Assembly: GCF_963678975.1 (NCBI RefSeq) | Contig: NC_089280.1 | Coordinates: 19,335,863-19,399,862, forward strand | Source of the DNA: Dysidea avara | Lineage: Eukaryota > Porifera > Demospongiae > Dictyoceratida > Dysideidae | DNA: 64,000 nucleotides | Reading direction: 5' to 3' | Part shown: in pieces, positions 33,403 through 45,879 of the stretch | Numbering within the stretch: position 1 is the stretch's first letter | Layout: the number at the start of each line of letters is the position of its first letter | Notes under the pieces: model-generated | What the model was told of the DNA's origin: nothing | Database searches by the model: none | The model's input: the letters and a program-made list of their open reading frames with translations, nothing else | Program-made: the position numbers and the translations under genes

Positions 33403-35512
33403 TTAAAGGTTAGGTTCTTCACAGGTGGCTACGTGCAGGGTGGCAACATTTAATTGTAAGGTTGGGGAAGACATGGGACCAGAAAGGAGGTATCCCAGTT
33501 TGGACTGTTGGGCGGTAGGGCCATTACCTCGAATGATCTTATCTTCCACAAATGTCCAATAGTAGTCCGCTCCTATCAAAATCGATATCTGAAAGTTGTG
33601 CTCATTAGTGATGGGATGTGCCAGCCTTAATCCACGCAAGTGAGGAAAGTTCTCAATAGATTGCCGTAGAGAGTTCTTCAATGGTGCAGCGATAAATGGC
33701 ACTATTAGCACAGATACCGGCACTCTGTCTCCTGTGTTGGTTTCAATAAGGACTTGTCCCACTGATATTGGTTGGGGTGGGGAGTGTTTAGCACCAAAGG
33801 GTGCTATGGCAATATTCTCAGTCTTAACTCGTGTTAATTTGAGTTGGGCTGTTGTCTTAAAAGAGCGTTGTGAACCCTCATCAAAGAGAATGTTACCATG
33901 CATCCGCATTCCTTTGCCAACAACAGGGGCAATAGCCGTCTTCAGCAGACTAACAGTCACAAGGGAAGAGGAAGAATTGCTCTTGTTACTATGAGCGTCA
34001 TGAAGAATTGAAGCGGCATTAGCAGCTACTTGTGAAGATTGAGTAGTTGGTGCAACCTGTGAAGATTGACTAGCTGGTTGTACTTGTGTAAGAGTGCCTT
34101 GAGTACTAGGTTTGGGGGAGTCACTGTCAATTGGTTTACACAAGCTGGTATGGTGTTTGTGTCTGCAATGTTTGCATCGAAACTTGGAGTTACACTGTGA
34201 TATTTTGTGATTCCCCAAACAGTTGAAGCATAGGTTAGACTTACGAACTATTTCTAGTCGTTTCTGGTGGTCGGTAACTTCTGAGCAGATAGTAGGTGAA
34301 TGTTCATCTTTGCAATACACACATTGTGCCTTCTTCTTGGCAGCACCAATTGGTTGGCGTCCTCCCTTAATAGCAGCATGGAAAGATGCTGTAGCATGTG
34401 TTCTAGCTGTCGATAGACTGGGTGGGGTGTCAGTGGAATATAATCCACACTCTAATACTCTGATCTCCTTCAGCATGGCAGCCTGTAAATCATCAAGTGT
34501 CCATCTAGTTTGATCATGGTCCCTTGCTAAATTTTTCCGTACAGGTACAGGAAGCTTTCCAAGGATTATTGGAACCAGTAGTGTGCTGTATGATTCCTTG
34601 GATACCCCAAGTGATGCAAGACCTCTGATGTGGTTTTCTGTGATGTCGTGGAACAGTTGTAAACTCGATAGGTCATTAGTTGGTCCAGGTAATTCTATAA
34701 GTGAATGGGTGTGAGCATTAATAAGTTTCTCCGGCTGACCAAAACGCTGTTTCAGGAGAGTTATTGACTGTATAATTCAGCTCGGTCAAAGGAAGGTCAG
34801 ATATCGCTCGTGCTGCATCACCTTGTAGCTGAGCTTTGAGGTAATTGAACTTGTGTATGGGGCTCAAGGTTGGATTGGAGTTAACTGCAGCCTCAAAGGA
34901 GTCCCAAAATGACTGCCAGTTAAGAGGGTCTCCTGAAAATGTTGGTAACTCTAGCTTGGGGAGACGACTGGAGTTGTATAGTTGAGGACTCACTATTGGT
35001 GTGGTAGTATGTGTGGTGACTGTCGTAGATTCTGTCACACTAGAAATCGTTGTAGTGTCATGTGATAGAGGTTCAACCGCAGTTGTGGATTCCTTACTAG
35101 CTGATGTAGGAGGTTGTGGGTCAACTGGTGGGAGTGAGGAGACTACTCCACTAGATTGAATTGTGGAAGGAGGTGCCGATGAGGAAGCTGCTACTGAGCT
35201 TTGGGGGTGAGGTCTTGAATGTATGTTTATAAATGTGTCTATAAGGTTCACCTTTTCTAAAATTCTGTCCTGTGTGTCTTCTGTCTCTAGGATTGCCTCT
35301 TCAAGAGCATCTGCATCTTGTATGAGTTCAGTGATTTGTGTGTCCAGCTGGTGAATGGTCTCTCGTTTTTTGATTAGAAGTTCTTGAGTGGTCTTTAAGG
35401 AGGAGAGCAGAAACTCATCAACAGTTTCACTGGCCATTAATTCCTCCACTTTCTTAAGCTGGCGGCTCTTGTAGGCGTTTCTGGACTTTTGTAGACGAGT
35501 GATTTGCTCCAT
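33403..35512 (-). pseudogene. BEL/Pao gag and protease region (broken)
   Basis: Best start is the ATG at 35512 (MEQITRLQKS). An N-terminal coiled coil is followed by a Ser/Thr/Pro-rich stretch, then a DUF1759-type gag core (LPKLELPTFSGDPLNWQSFW). After a one-base frameshift near 34757 the frame continues through three zinc-knuckle-like clusters (CVYCKDEHSPTIC, CFNCLGNHKISQC, CKHCRHKHHTSLC). A retropepsin-like active site FDEGSQRSF follows. The frame ends at TAA 33403-33405, with the same frame open beyond it, so that stop may be a mutation. Normal Pao elements have a single gag-pol frame. Confidence 0.85.
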
Positions 35513-35724
35513 TGACTGAGTGGTTCCGGTGATTTCAATTGACGCGCACTGTGTATGAAAGGAAGACAGCAACAACAGTTCTACACGGTAAGAATGCTTG
35601 CCTTATCGGGTACTGTTATTAGGAATGCCACGGTACCACGACGTTTGCGTTTAGGAGTAGAGGGGCTATCTCAGATCGGTAAACAGGTCGTACACACGTA
35701 ATCTGCTGGTCGCGGAATGCTTGT

Positions 35725-35739
35725 CGAGTCACAGCACCA
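35725..35739 (-). other. primer binding site, tRNA-His-like
   Basis: Four bases inside the 5' LTR end lies TGGTGCTGTGACTCG, complementary with one mismatch to the 3' end of animal tRNA-His (…GAGTCACGGCACCA). The match to tRNA-His is from memory of that tRNA and should be treated as likely. Confidence 0.65.
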
Positions 35740-35743
35740 TTAA

Positions 35744-35942
35744 TGTCTGGGGTTGTAGCGTGGTTCGAAGGGTCCGCGACGTCGGAGCACCAGACTAGAG
35801 ACTCGCCTCGTGGCACCACATACACGCCATATTGAATTATTGCATCAACCTACATGCATGCGCATGACAAAACCTAAATACACACAAAGTAGCCTAAATA
35901 ATATCCTAAATACAATTATGCTATAGTGTCTAGTTCTTGACA
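35744..35942 (-). repeat. 5' LTR of the BEL/Pao element
   Basis: 199 bp, TGTCTGGGG...TTCTTGACA. Followed on the plus strand by target duplication GTACA. Confidence 0.95.
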
Positions 35943-36007
35943 GTACATGCCCCATTTGTAGATTGCCCCATTGGTAGTTGTACTTGGTTGTATGTGCCCC
36001 GGGCCTA

Positions 36008-36037
<30 letters not shown>
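35943..36037 (+). repeat. right half of the interrupted SINE, TAATAAT tail
   Basis: GTACATGCCCCATTTGTAGA ... TACTTGGTTGTATGTGCCCC, GGGCCTAG, then about nine TAA units. Homologous to 11725-11800. Confidence 0.7.
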
Positions 36038-36039
<2 letters not shown>

Positions 36040-36245
36040 CATGCAGCTCTGTGTTGGATCATTTCAAATTGGTTGATTGCATTATGATGGTAAGGGTCCC
36101 AGATGGAGGAGCAGTAATGAAGTATTGGTAAAACCAGTTGTTTATAGCTACGCTCACGAAGATGTCTAGGAAGGTTGTACATATTACGTTTAAGGAATCC
36201 CAGTGTACGATTGGCTTTAATGTGGCAGCATAGATAATGTATGCG
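36038..36245 (-). pseudogene. non-LTR reverse transcriptase fragment
   Basis: Minus strand encodes KANRTLGFLKRNMYNLPRHL, YKQLVLPILHYCSSIWDP, and FEMIQHRAA, the thumb/C-terminal region of a CR1/Jockey-like RT. About 65 codons only, with no start or end. It abuts the SINE tail. Confidence 0.8.
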
Positions 36246-37194
36246 TTCCTAATGGATTGGAAATTCCCGTTAAATTATTCTCCTATCCTAGTTACGGTGT
36301 GCCAATACATTGGGAAATTTGTTGAGTGACTGTTTGGCTTTCTCTCACAATACCAGAAATTTGAGGTCATGGGCCTACTGATTAAAAATTAAATTGACAT
36401 ACAGTGTTGGATAGCAATACATCTCAAATAGCAGTGTACAATGTCCACTCTGTAGTGAAGGTAATGAAATATGTATAATACTTAATAGAGGCTAAATGAC
36501 CCATTTGGTAGGATTGAAGTCCGTCTACATGTGGCAAATGAAGGTTAATAGCTTAACCGTGATTAGCACACAAAGAATCACGCATGCCTCCAGCCAATCA
36601 CGCACGTGATGCAGAATGCGCCATTTGTTGACTCGTGTGATCGAACTTCAACTTGTCATGCGTAAAAGTGTGAGACGGAGAACAATGGCATTTCTACCTC
36701 ACTGAAGCGGAACGATATCCTACAGTAGGTTTTTGTCTCCCCTGAACCACTGCGACAGCCGTCAGATTGTGACCATAAAGATGTTCAAGCAAGTTTCACT
36801 AGTTGATCGATAGTGCTCTGGCCGTGGTGGCACCGATACACACAAACAGATCAACAACTGATTCTTTCAATCGATCCCCCAGTATCATCTCGCCGGGTGA
36901 GTTGTCACCTACCACCGGAAGTCCCCACAAACCAGTCACCGGTTTGAATACCGTGCCTCCTCCCGACCTTCACACAGGAAGGGAGTGAAATATAGTAAAT
37001 CCTGGGGATAGGTGTAGAGGGTACCTGGCCTGTTAGGGTAAGGTTGTTGGAATTTTCTTCTAAAGGAATTTAGGCATGAGCTGACCACAAATTAAATTGG
37101 ATTCCACATTTCTTGTGTTTTTAGCCCTTAGGAGGGGAATAAAATAAAGGGGATGTTAGCTAGGCTTGGTTCAGTGAGGGACAGGTGGATTGGC
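36246..37194. other. no gene identified
   Basis: 36560-36990 is less AT-rich (for example GCACGTGATGCAG; CACCGGAAGTCCCC) with a 61-codon Ser/Pro/Thr-rich open frame (36803-36988). The frame has no known domain and no supporting splice sites, and could be decayed LTR-element or promoter sequence. An AATAAA lies near 37139. Confidence 0.35.
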
Positions 37195-40100
37195 AGCTAC
37201 ATCAGTAGCACTCACAGACATGAGCTAAGTCGGTAGTACTCACAGACATGAGCTACGTCGGTAGCACTCACAGACATGAGCTATGTCGGTAGCACTCACA
37301 GACATGAGCTACGTCGGTAGCACTCACAGACATGAGCTACGTCAATAGCACTCACAGACATGAGCTACGTTGGTAGCACTCACAGACATGAGCTACGTCG
37401 GTAGCACTCACAGACATGAGCTACGTCGGTAGCACTCACAGACATGAGCTACGTCGGTAGCACTCACAGACATGAGCTACATCGGTAGCACTCACAGACA
37501 TGAGCTACGTCGGTAGCACTCACAGACATGAGCTACTTCGGTAGCACTCACAGACATGAGCTACGTCGGTAGCACTCACAGACATGAACTACGTCGGTAG
37601 CACTCACAGGCATCAGCTACGTCGGTAGCACTTACAGACATGAGCTACGTTGGTGGTAGCACTCACACATGAGCTACATCTCATGCATAAGCTGTATCAC
37701 TACATATCACGATGTGAGCAATGTTGGAAACACTCAAATGGGGTAAGTTGGTACTTAAACATGGGCTACATCTCACAATGTGAGCTACATCGGTAGCACT
37801 CATGCATCAACTACGTTGGTAGCACTCACAGACATGAGCTACGTCGGTAGCACTCACAGATACGAGCTATGTTGGTAGCAGTCACAGACATGAGCTACGT
37901 CGGTAGCACTTACAGACACGAACTACGTTGGTGGTAGCACTCACAGACATGAGCTACGTTGGTAGCACTCACACATGAGCTACATCTCATGCATAAGCTG
38001 TATCACTACATATCACGATGTGAGCACTGTTGGAAACACTCAAATGGGGTAAGTTGGTATTTAAACATGAACCACATCTCACAATGTGAGCTACATCGGT
38101 AGCACTCAGACATGAGCTACATCAGTGGTAGCACTCACAGACATGAGCTACATCAGTGGTAGCACTCACAGACATGAGCTACATTGGTAGCACTCACACA
38201 TGAGCTGTATCACTACATATCACAATGTGAGCAATGTTGGAAACACTCAAATGGAGAAAGTTGGTACTTAAACATGGGCTACGTCTCACAATGTGAGCTA
38301 CGTCGGTAGCACTCACGCATCAACAATTACACCGATAGTACTCAAACATTAGCTACATCGGTAGCACTCAAACATGAGCTACGTCAGTGGCACTTACAGA
38401 CATGAGCTACGCCGGTAGTACTCACTGACATGAGCTATGTCGGTGGTAGCATTCACAGACATGAGCTACATTGGTAGCACTCACACATGAGCTACATCTC
38501 ATGCATAAGCTGTATCAATACATATCACAATGTGAGCAATATTGGAAACACTCAAATGGGGTAAGTTGGTACTTAAACATGGGCTACATCTCACAATGTG
38601 AGCTACGTCGGTAGCACTTATGCATTAGTTACGACGATAGTACTCAAACATGAGCTACGTCGGTAGCACTCAAACATGAGCTATGCCTGGAGCACTCAAA
38701 CATGAGCTATGTCGGTAGCACCCAAACATGAGCTACATCGGTAGCACTCAAACATGAGCTACATCGGTAGCACACACATGAGCTACGTCGGTAGCACTCA
38801 TATGAGCTACGTTGGTAGCACTCATATGAACTACGTCGGTAGCACTCAAACATTAGCTATGCCTGGAGCACTCAAACATGAGCTACGTCGGTAGCACTCA
38901 AACATGAGCTACGTCGGTAGCACTCTAACACGAGCAACGTCGGTAGCACTCTAACACGAGCTACATCAGTAGCACTCAAACATGAGCTACGTCGGTAGCA
39001 CTCAAACATGAGCTACGTCGGTAGCACTCTAACACGAGCTACATCAGTAGCACTCAAACATGAGCTACGTTGGTAGCACTCAAACATGAACTATGCCTGG
39101 AGCACTCAAACATGAGCTACGTCGGTAGCACTCAAACATGAGCTACATCGGTAGCACTCATACATGAGCTACTTCGGTAGCACGCACATGAGCTACGTCG
39201 GTAGCACTCACATGAGCTATATCAGTAGTTGAGCTACATCGGTAGCACTCAATCTGCCAGTAACACCCAGACATGAGCTGTCAGCAACACTCAGTCATGA
39301 GCTACATCAGTAGTAGCCAACATGAGCTATGGTGGTAGTACCGAAATGAGGTAAGTTGGTACTCAAACATGAGTTATATATCACAATGTGAGCTACGTTG
39401 GTAGCACTCAAACATGAGCTACATCAGTAGCACTCATACATGAGCTACATCGGTATCACTCAGTTGGTATTACTCAAACATGTGTCAGTAGTACTCTAAC
39501 ATGAACTATGTTGGTAGTACTGAAACGAGGTAAGTTGGTACTCAGACATGAGCTATATATCACAATGTGAGTTACATCGGTGGCACTCAAACATGAGCCA
39601 CGTCAGTAGCACCCACACATGAGCTACGTTGGTAGCACTCACATGAGCTATGTCAGTAGTACTCAAACATGAGCTGTGTCAGTAGTACTCAAACATGAGC
39701 TACGTTGGTACTACTGAAATGAGGTAAGTCGGTACTCGAACATGAGTTACATATCACAATGTGAGCTACGTTGGTAGCACTCACACATGAGCTACATTGG
39801 TAGCACTCAAACATGAGCTACCTCGTAGCACTCAAACATGAGCTATGTTAGTACCACTCAAACATGAGCTACGTTGGTAGCACTCATCACACATCAGTTA
39901 GGCTGGTAGCACTCAAACATGAGCTACGTCAGTAGCACTCACACATGAGCTATGCCAGTAGTACTCACACCTGAGCTATGCCGGTAGCTCTCAATACATC
40001 AGTAACGCTCAGACATGAGCTACATCAGTGGTAGCCGGACACGAGCTATGTTGGTAATACTGATGAAAGGAGGCAAGTTGGTGCTCAAACGTAAGCTACA

Positions 40101-43100
40101 TATCACAATGGGAGCTATGTTGGCAACACTCAAATGATACTTAACATGAGCTGCATCTTGCGGTGCAGACTATGCTGGTCGCACGAGCTGCATTGGTGGC
40201 ATTCAAACATGAGCTACATTGGTGGCACTCACACATCAGCTACATCAGTAGCACTCACATGAACTATGTCAGTAGTACTCAAGCATGAGCTGTGTCAGTA
40301 GTACTCAAACAGAAGCTGCGTTTGTAGTCCTGAGATGAGGTAAGTTGGTACTCAGACATGGGCTGCATGTCACAATGTGATGAGCTATGTCGGTAGCACT
40401 CAGACATGAGCTACACTGGTAGCACTCAGACATGAGCTACATCGGTAGCACTCAAACATGAGCTACATCAGTAGCACTCTTGCACCGAGGACTTGGGTAT
40501 ACATTTCTGGCAGATCACTCGTGCCTGGCAGATCACTCGTGCCCATGTTATAACTACGAAATTCGCACACCTAACTGTGCAATATCTTGAGTGAATGAGA
40601 TATATGCACTGGTACCACTCAAACAAGAGCTACGTTGGTAGCACTCAAACACGAGCTGCATCGGTAGCACTCACACATGAGCTACGTCAGTAGCACCCAC
40701 ATTCACTAGTACACAAACCTGAGCTACATCGGTAGCACTCAATATGTCAGTAATACCCAGACATGAGCTGTCAGTAACACTCAGTCATAAACTACATCAG
40801 TAGTAGCCAGACATCAGCTATGCTGGTAGTACTGAAACAAGGTAAGTTGGTACCCAAACATGAGTTATATATCACAATGCGAGCTACGTTGGTAGCACCC
40901 ACACAGGATCTATGTCAACATAAGCTATGTCGGTAGCACTCAAACATGAGCTATATATGTTGGCTGAAATGAGGTAAGTTAGTACTCAGACATGAGCCAC
41001 ATATCACAAGGTTAGCTACGTTGGTAGCACTCACACATGTGCTACGTCGGTAGCACTCAAACATGAGCTACGTCGGTAGCACCCAAACATGAGTTACGTC
41101 GGTAGCACCCAAACATGAGCTACGTCGGTAGCACTCAAACATCAGCTACGCCATTAGCACTCAAACATAAGCTACGTCGGTAGCACTCACACATGGGCTA
41201 CGTATGTCGGTAGCACTCACACAAGCTATGTCAATAGTACTCAAACCTGAGCTACATCAGTAGCACTCAACAGGTCAGTAACACCCAGATACAAGCTGTC
41301 AGTAACACTCAGACATGAGATAAATCGGTAGTAGCCAAACATGAGCTATGCGGGTGGTAGTAAAATGAGGTAAGTTTGGACTCAAACAGGAACTACACAT
41401 CACAATGTGAGCTACGTTGGTAGCACTCACACAGGAGCTACGTCGGTAGAACTCAAAATGAGCTATGCCGATAGCACTCAAACACAAGCTACGTCAGTAG
41501 CACTCAAACATGAGCTATGTTGGTAGTACTGAAATGAGGTAAGTTGGTACTCGTACACGAGCTACATATCACAACGCGAGCTATGTTGGTAGTACTCACA
41601 CATGAGCTATGTCAGTAGCACTCAAACATGAGCTACGTCGGGAGCGCTCAAACATCAGCTACACCGGCAGCACTTACACATGAGCAGCGTCAGTAGCACT
41701 CACATGAGCTATATCGGTAGTATTCAAACATGAGCTACGTCGGTAGCACTAAAAAATAAAAAAAATAAAAATCAGCTACGCCAGCATCATTTAAATATGA
41801 GCTATGTCGGTAGCACTCACACATGAGCTACGTCGGTAGCACTCACATGAGCTATGCCAGTAGTACTCAAACCCGAGCTATGTCGGTAGCACTCAATATG
41901 TCAGTAACACTCAGACATGAGCTACATCAGTAGTAGCCAGACATGAGCTATGTTGGTAAGTTGATACTCAAACATGAGCTACATCTCACAATGTGAGCTA
42001 TGTTGGTAGCACTCACATGTGCTACATCAGTAGCACTCAGATTTGAGCTACGCTGGCAGTATTCAAACACAAGCTATGTCCGTAGCACTCAAACACGGGC
42101 TACATCAGTAGCATTCAAACACGAGCTACGTCAGTTGCACTCAAACATGAGCTACATTGGTATTACCCAGATATGAGCTACGTTGGTAGCTCCCATACAT
42201 GAGCTATGTCGGTAGCACTCAGATGATGGAAGTTGGCAGCACTCAATTATGAGTGATGTCAATAGCACTCACACATGAGCTATCTCAGTAGCACTCAAAC
42301 ATGAGCGACATTGGTAAACGGGGGCTACATCAGCGTTCAAACAAGGGCTACACTGGTAGCACTCAAACATGAACTATCTACACATGAGCTACCTCGGTAG
42401 TACTTGTAAGTTGTAACATGAGTTATGTCAGTAGCACGCAAATATGAGCTACACACTAGGGCTGGGCGGTATTGGAGTTTTGCTTCATGATATATCGTGC
42501 AGAAATATATCACGATATTACTATTTATCGCGGTTATTAAAGATGACTGCTATATTAGAGTAGCTGACTGCTTTATTAGGGTATCTCGATCCTAGCTGAC
42601 TGTTCTATTAGAGTATCCCGATCTTTGTAAAAAAAAATTGACTAGCTAGTACTAGGTCCTTGTTTGCAGTAGTATCACGTGTGCATTATAACAACCTTAA
42701 GGGCTTAAAAAGCTGTCACAAACACTAAAAATCGTAATAATATCGATATCGTGATATTATCGTTTCACCGAATCTACGCGATACAGATATCGTTTCATTG
42801 CAATACCGCGGTATTACTATAATACCGAGAAACCGCCCAGCCCTACTACACACAAACATGGTCATAAGCTACCTCGGTAGTACTTGTAACATGAGCTACA
42901 TCAGTAGCACTTGTAAGATGAGTAGCACCTGACTGCATCAACCACAGACATGCAAGTTGGGAGCTCATAGTCACACATCAGCAATGTCGATCGGCAGCAC
43001 CTGCCGCATTAAATGGGACAACTACATTGCAATCACACATCTACTACGTGTGTCTGATTGCATCAATTGCAATAAATATATGACAGCTACTTTGGTAACT

Positions 43101-43160
43101 CAGCCGGTACACTCACACTTCAGCAATGCTGGTAACACCTGCAGCTGACTCCAATAAATG
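37195..43160 (+). repeat. 26-28 bp tandem satellite, GAGCTACGTCGGTAGCACTC unit, about 6 kb
   Basis: Near-perfect 28-bp units (GAGCTACGTCGGTAGCACTC + ACAGACAT) fill 37200-37670. Beyond that, 26-bp units ending AAACAT predominate and diverge. Longer higher-order blocks carry GAGGTAAGTTGGTACTC and a TATCACAATGTGAGCTAC segment. A hAT MITE interrupts it (42457-42845), a unique insertion sits at 40480-40610, and an A-rich stutter at 41748-41770. Past 42925 it fades into diverged TCAGCTA-like pieces. Confidence 0.95.
42457..42845. mobile_element. hAT MITE with 8-bp target duplication, inside the satellite
   Basis: TAGGGCTGGGCGGTATTGG at the left and ACCGCCCAGCCCTA at the right, flanked by CTACACAC at 42449-42456 and 42846-42853. 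The interior has ATATCGTG/CACGATAT inverted pieces and a block of three CTATTAGAG-type units (42541-42617). Confidence 0.9.
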
Positions 43161-44689
43161 TGACACTGCTGGTAGTGCTCTTCAGTCATGTTCGCTACGA
43201 CATTAGTACCTGGGTGCATCAATCCCAGTAAAATTAACGTGGATATCACAGTACAGTCACACATCAGCTACCCAATTATCAATCACAAATGTGACCTGTC
43301 ATCACACATCTACAAGGCAGCTATATTGCAGGCATCAGCTGCGGTTGAGGTGACTGCTACATCAGCAACACTATACAGTCAACGTCCGTCTACATCGGTG
43401 GCAAAAAATTGGGACAGCTATACATTATTACCATACACTGTAACTACAGCCACATATCAGCTATATCGTTAGCACGGGACCAGGTCACAACGAGGTGACA
43501 GAAACATCAGCACAGCAACCATACCTCAGCTATGTCATCACCAGACTGCACCATGATCAGCTGCAGTGAACAAGACAGCTAGACCAGTAACATCATACAG
43601 TCTACACTGTTAGCATCCGACTATATCAATTACAGAGGAGGTGGCATCAGACATATCAATTGCAATAAAGGTGGCAGAAACATCTGGCCTTTTTATGCTG
43701 GTCAGTATCAACAACCATTACCTAATTGCAACTCCTAACGGCGCTGCTGGCATGGTTTGCATCGAGGCGGCCAGGTCAACCACGAATAGGTAGACACACG
43801 TGCTAACACTTAACAGCGCCTATCAAAGGTGACAAGACCTCATCTGGGCAACAAGAAAACTAAGATCAAACAACACTTCAACTAGCCATTTAGTTATAAC
43901 CCGTACTACCCCATTATGGGCTTTCTTTGGGCTATGGAACTCTCGCCCAGATAGGCTCGAGTTAGCTGCAGGGGCCAAAAATCCAACATCGAGTCATACA
44001 GATTACAATAAAGGCTCGAAAAGCAGCTACGCGCCTGTCACCGACCTGCGCTGAGAGGGGATCACGTGACACCGGATCACGTGATGAAACAACCTGACCA
44101 CCTGCCAAAAATATATAAATGTTGATGCCACCAACATCGACAACCACAAAACGTGATTCGACAAATGTGCTAATACAGACTATGGTTCGGTAGGCCCAAA
44201 TGTATGGGTTTAACATACAATAAGCTCACTCACCCTACGAAGTCAGTTGAATCTGTATGTAACCAATCATTTTCACCTTATTATTAACGCGTAGGCTAAA
44301 ACCTTCGCTAAATACAGCCATTTACTTGTGGTTCCAGGCCGTCCATAAATGTCCAGCGGTGCTCCAACAAATTAGAAACTGCTTCAGTCTATGACGTATT
44401 GCCTACGTCATTCGTCATTAATAGGCAAATCCAGCACTGACCTTACTTAGAAAGCTCAATCCAACTAATTATAGGTGTTCTGTTTTCTCCAGTAAGTAAA
44501 CTACGAAAGTAGTAGCTAGCTGAAACTGGCGCCAAATGAGATAGTCTACTTTTCAGGGTATATTAAAATCACGTACATCGAACTAGAAAATGCTTGTAAT
44601 AAAATCAGCAGATTATGATGGGTGCTGTTTTAAAGTAAGGAGCTTTGAGCATATATGCACGTACACAGTGCAAAACCTAGAGCATGCTC
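43161..44689. other. no intact gene seen
   Basis: 43161-43560 looks like heavily decayed satellite (repeated CATCAGCTA, GTAACACC). 43560-44690 has no recognised domain. GGATCACGTGACACCGGATC contains two CACGTG boxes (44058-44083). Nothing further can be supported. Confidence 0.4.
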
Positions 44690-44725
44690 TCGTCTAGGGG
44701 GGTCTGGGGGCATGCCCCCACAGAA
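44690..44725. repeat. G-rich hairpin module, second copy
   Basis: GGGGGGTCTGGGGGCATGCC followed by CCCA, self-complementary, as at the window start. It sits 26 bp left of the Harbinger-like element. Confidence 0.6.
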
Positions 44726-44751
44726 GATTTTTTGAGAATTTACCCATCTAA

Positions 44752-45876
44752 GGCCACTCCAAGTCATACCTTAGTTTCTGGTCACTTCCAAGCCTACAAA
44801 TGGATGCGGGCGGGCGGATGATCAGGACTTCAGGACTATAGACTCTACATTGACAATATACTGTATGGTATTATTATTTGCTCAATTTAGCAAATTCATG
44901 TTGATTTTGTTTTTAGTCAAACTTAACCAACAACATAAGTAGTTGTGCTTCGGCAAAAAATGCACTAAGAAAGTTGTTGATTGATCATGGCTAGCTATAC
45001 ACTGATGTATAGCATTTAAGTATATTTATTTATTTATTTAGAATATACTATAGGAAATGTTTTGCTCATGTAGCTTATGCTTTCCAAGTGAAATAAATGT
45101 CTCATTAGCTATGTCAGGAAAGTATTACTATGACTTATAGCTAAGTTGCTCAAATGATCATGATCCAAAATGAAATTTAACTTCTATTTTCACATCAGAA
45201 ATTCTTTTCATTCAAATGTGAAGTCTTAACCCACTAGCTATGTGTTTCCAGCCTTCTATTCAGTAACTTTGAGAAAAGTAACTGTCAAAGTTTTGAGTCA
45301 TTGAGTGCTCCAAACTAGTGTTTTTTAGTGATCATCTGGGAATGTTTAAACTATAAGGGTTTCTACTTGCCAATCTAATTTTAGTTATGGAAAAGTTTAA
45401 GTTTAAGCTCACCGAATGTTGCCGGCTTTCCATACCCCTGTAGTGTTCAGTGATAAGGAATTTGAAGTTACTAGACTAATCATTAGAGGGCTACATTTGA
45501 ATTATAAAGTTAAAGCTATGGCCCATCTGCATGGACTAGTAGTTAATGCTACTGAAATTACTTTGGTTACAGAAGCATTAGTAACAGTCATAATCTGAAC
45601 AGCTATATAATCAAGGACAAAACTAGCTATAGTTAGAAACATTTTATTAGTGTGGCATATATACCTAATATTAGAGTTAAGAGTAGTGTGACTGCTCTAT
45701 TGGAATCCCTGACTGCTCTATTAGAGTATATCGATCTTTTGCAGTAAAAAATAAGTGTCTTGCTGGGTCACGTGCACTTAAGCACCTGTAATATTAATAA
45801 TAGTCCTCATAAACTAGGATTCCAGGTTTACCATGCGGGCGGGTGACCAGAAACTAAGGTTTGACTTGGTGTGGCC
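44752..45876. mobile_element. PIF/Harbinger-like non-autonomous element with TAA target duplication
   Basis: GGCCACTCCAAGTCATACCT..TTTCTGGTCAC is inverted at the right end (GTGACCAGAAACTAAGG...GTGTGGCC). TAA flanks both ends (44749-44751, 45877-45879). Internally there is a CTATTAGAG tandem (45690-45737). No transposase frame. Confidence 0.75.
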
Positions 45877-45879
45877 TAA

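Larger units (their letters stand above)
29748..35942 (-). mobile_element. BEL/Pao LTR retrotransposon, 6195 bp
   Basis: Two 199-bp LTRs (TGTCTGGGG...GACA), a 5-bp target duplication GTACA (29743-29747, 35943-35947), a tRNA-His-like primer site and gag-protease-RT-RNaseH-integrase order identify a BEL/Pao element on the minus strand. There is no envelope gene. The LTRs differ at 6 of 199 positions by eye (about 97% identity), so the insertion is fairly young. The coding region nonetheless carries one stop and three frameshifts, so it cannot encode its proteins as written. Confidence 0.95.

Noticed and set aside
29748-35942. Endogenous retrovirus with an envelope
   Set aside because: After integrase the sequence goes directly to the LTR; there is no additional frame, and the protease/RT signature is BEL/Pao.
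36803-36988. 61-codon Ser/Pro-rich frame
   Set aside because: Too short, no domain and no splice or promoter support.
37195-43160. 26-28 bp repeats as a CRISPR or as a protein repeat region
   Set aside because: No spacers and no long open frame; it is a head-to-tail satellite.
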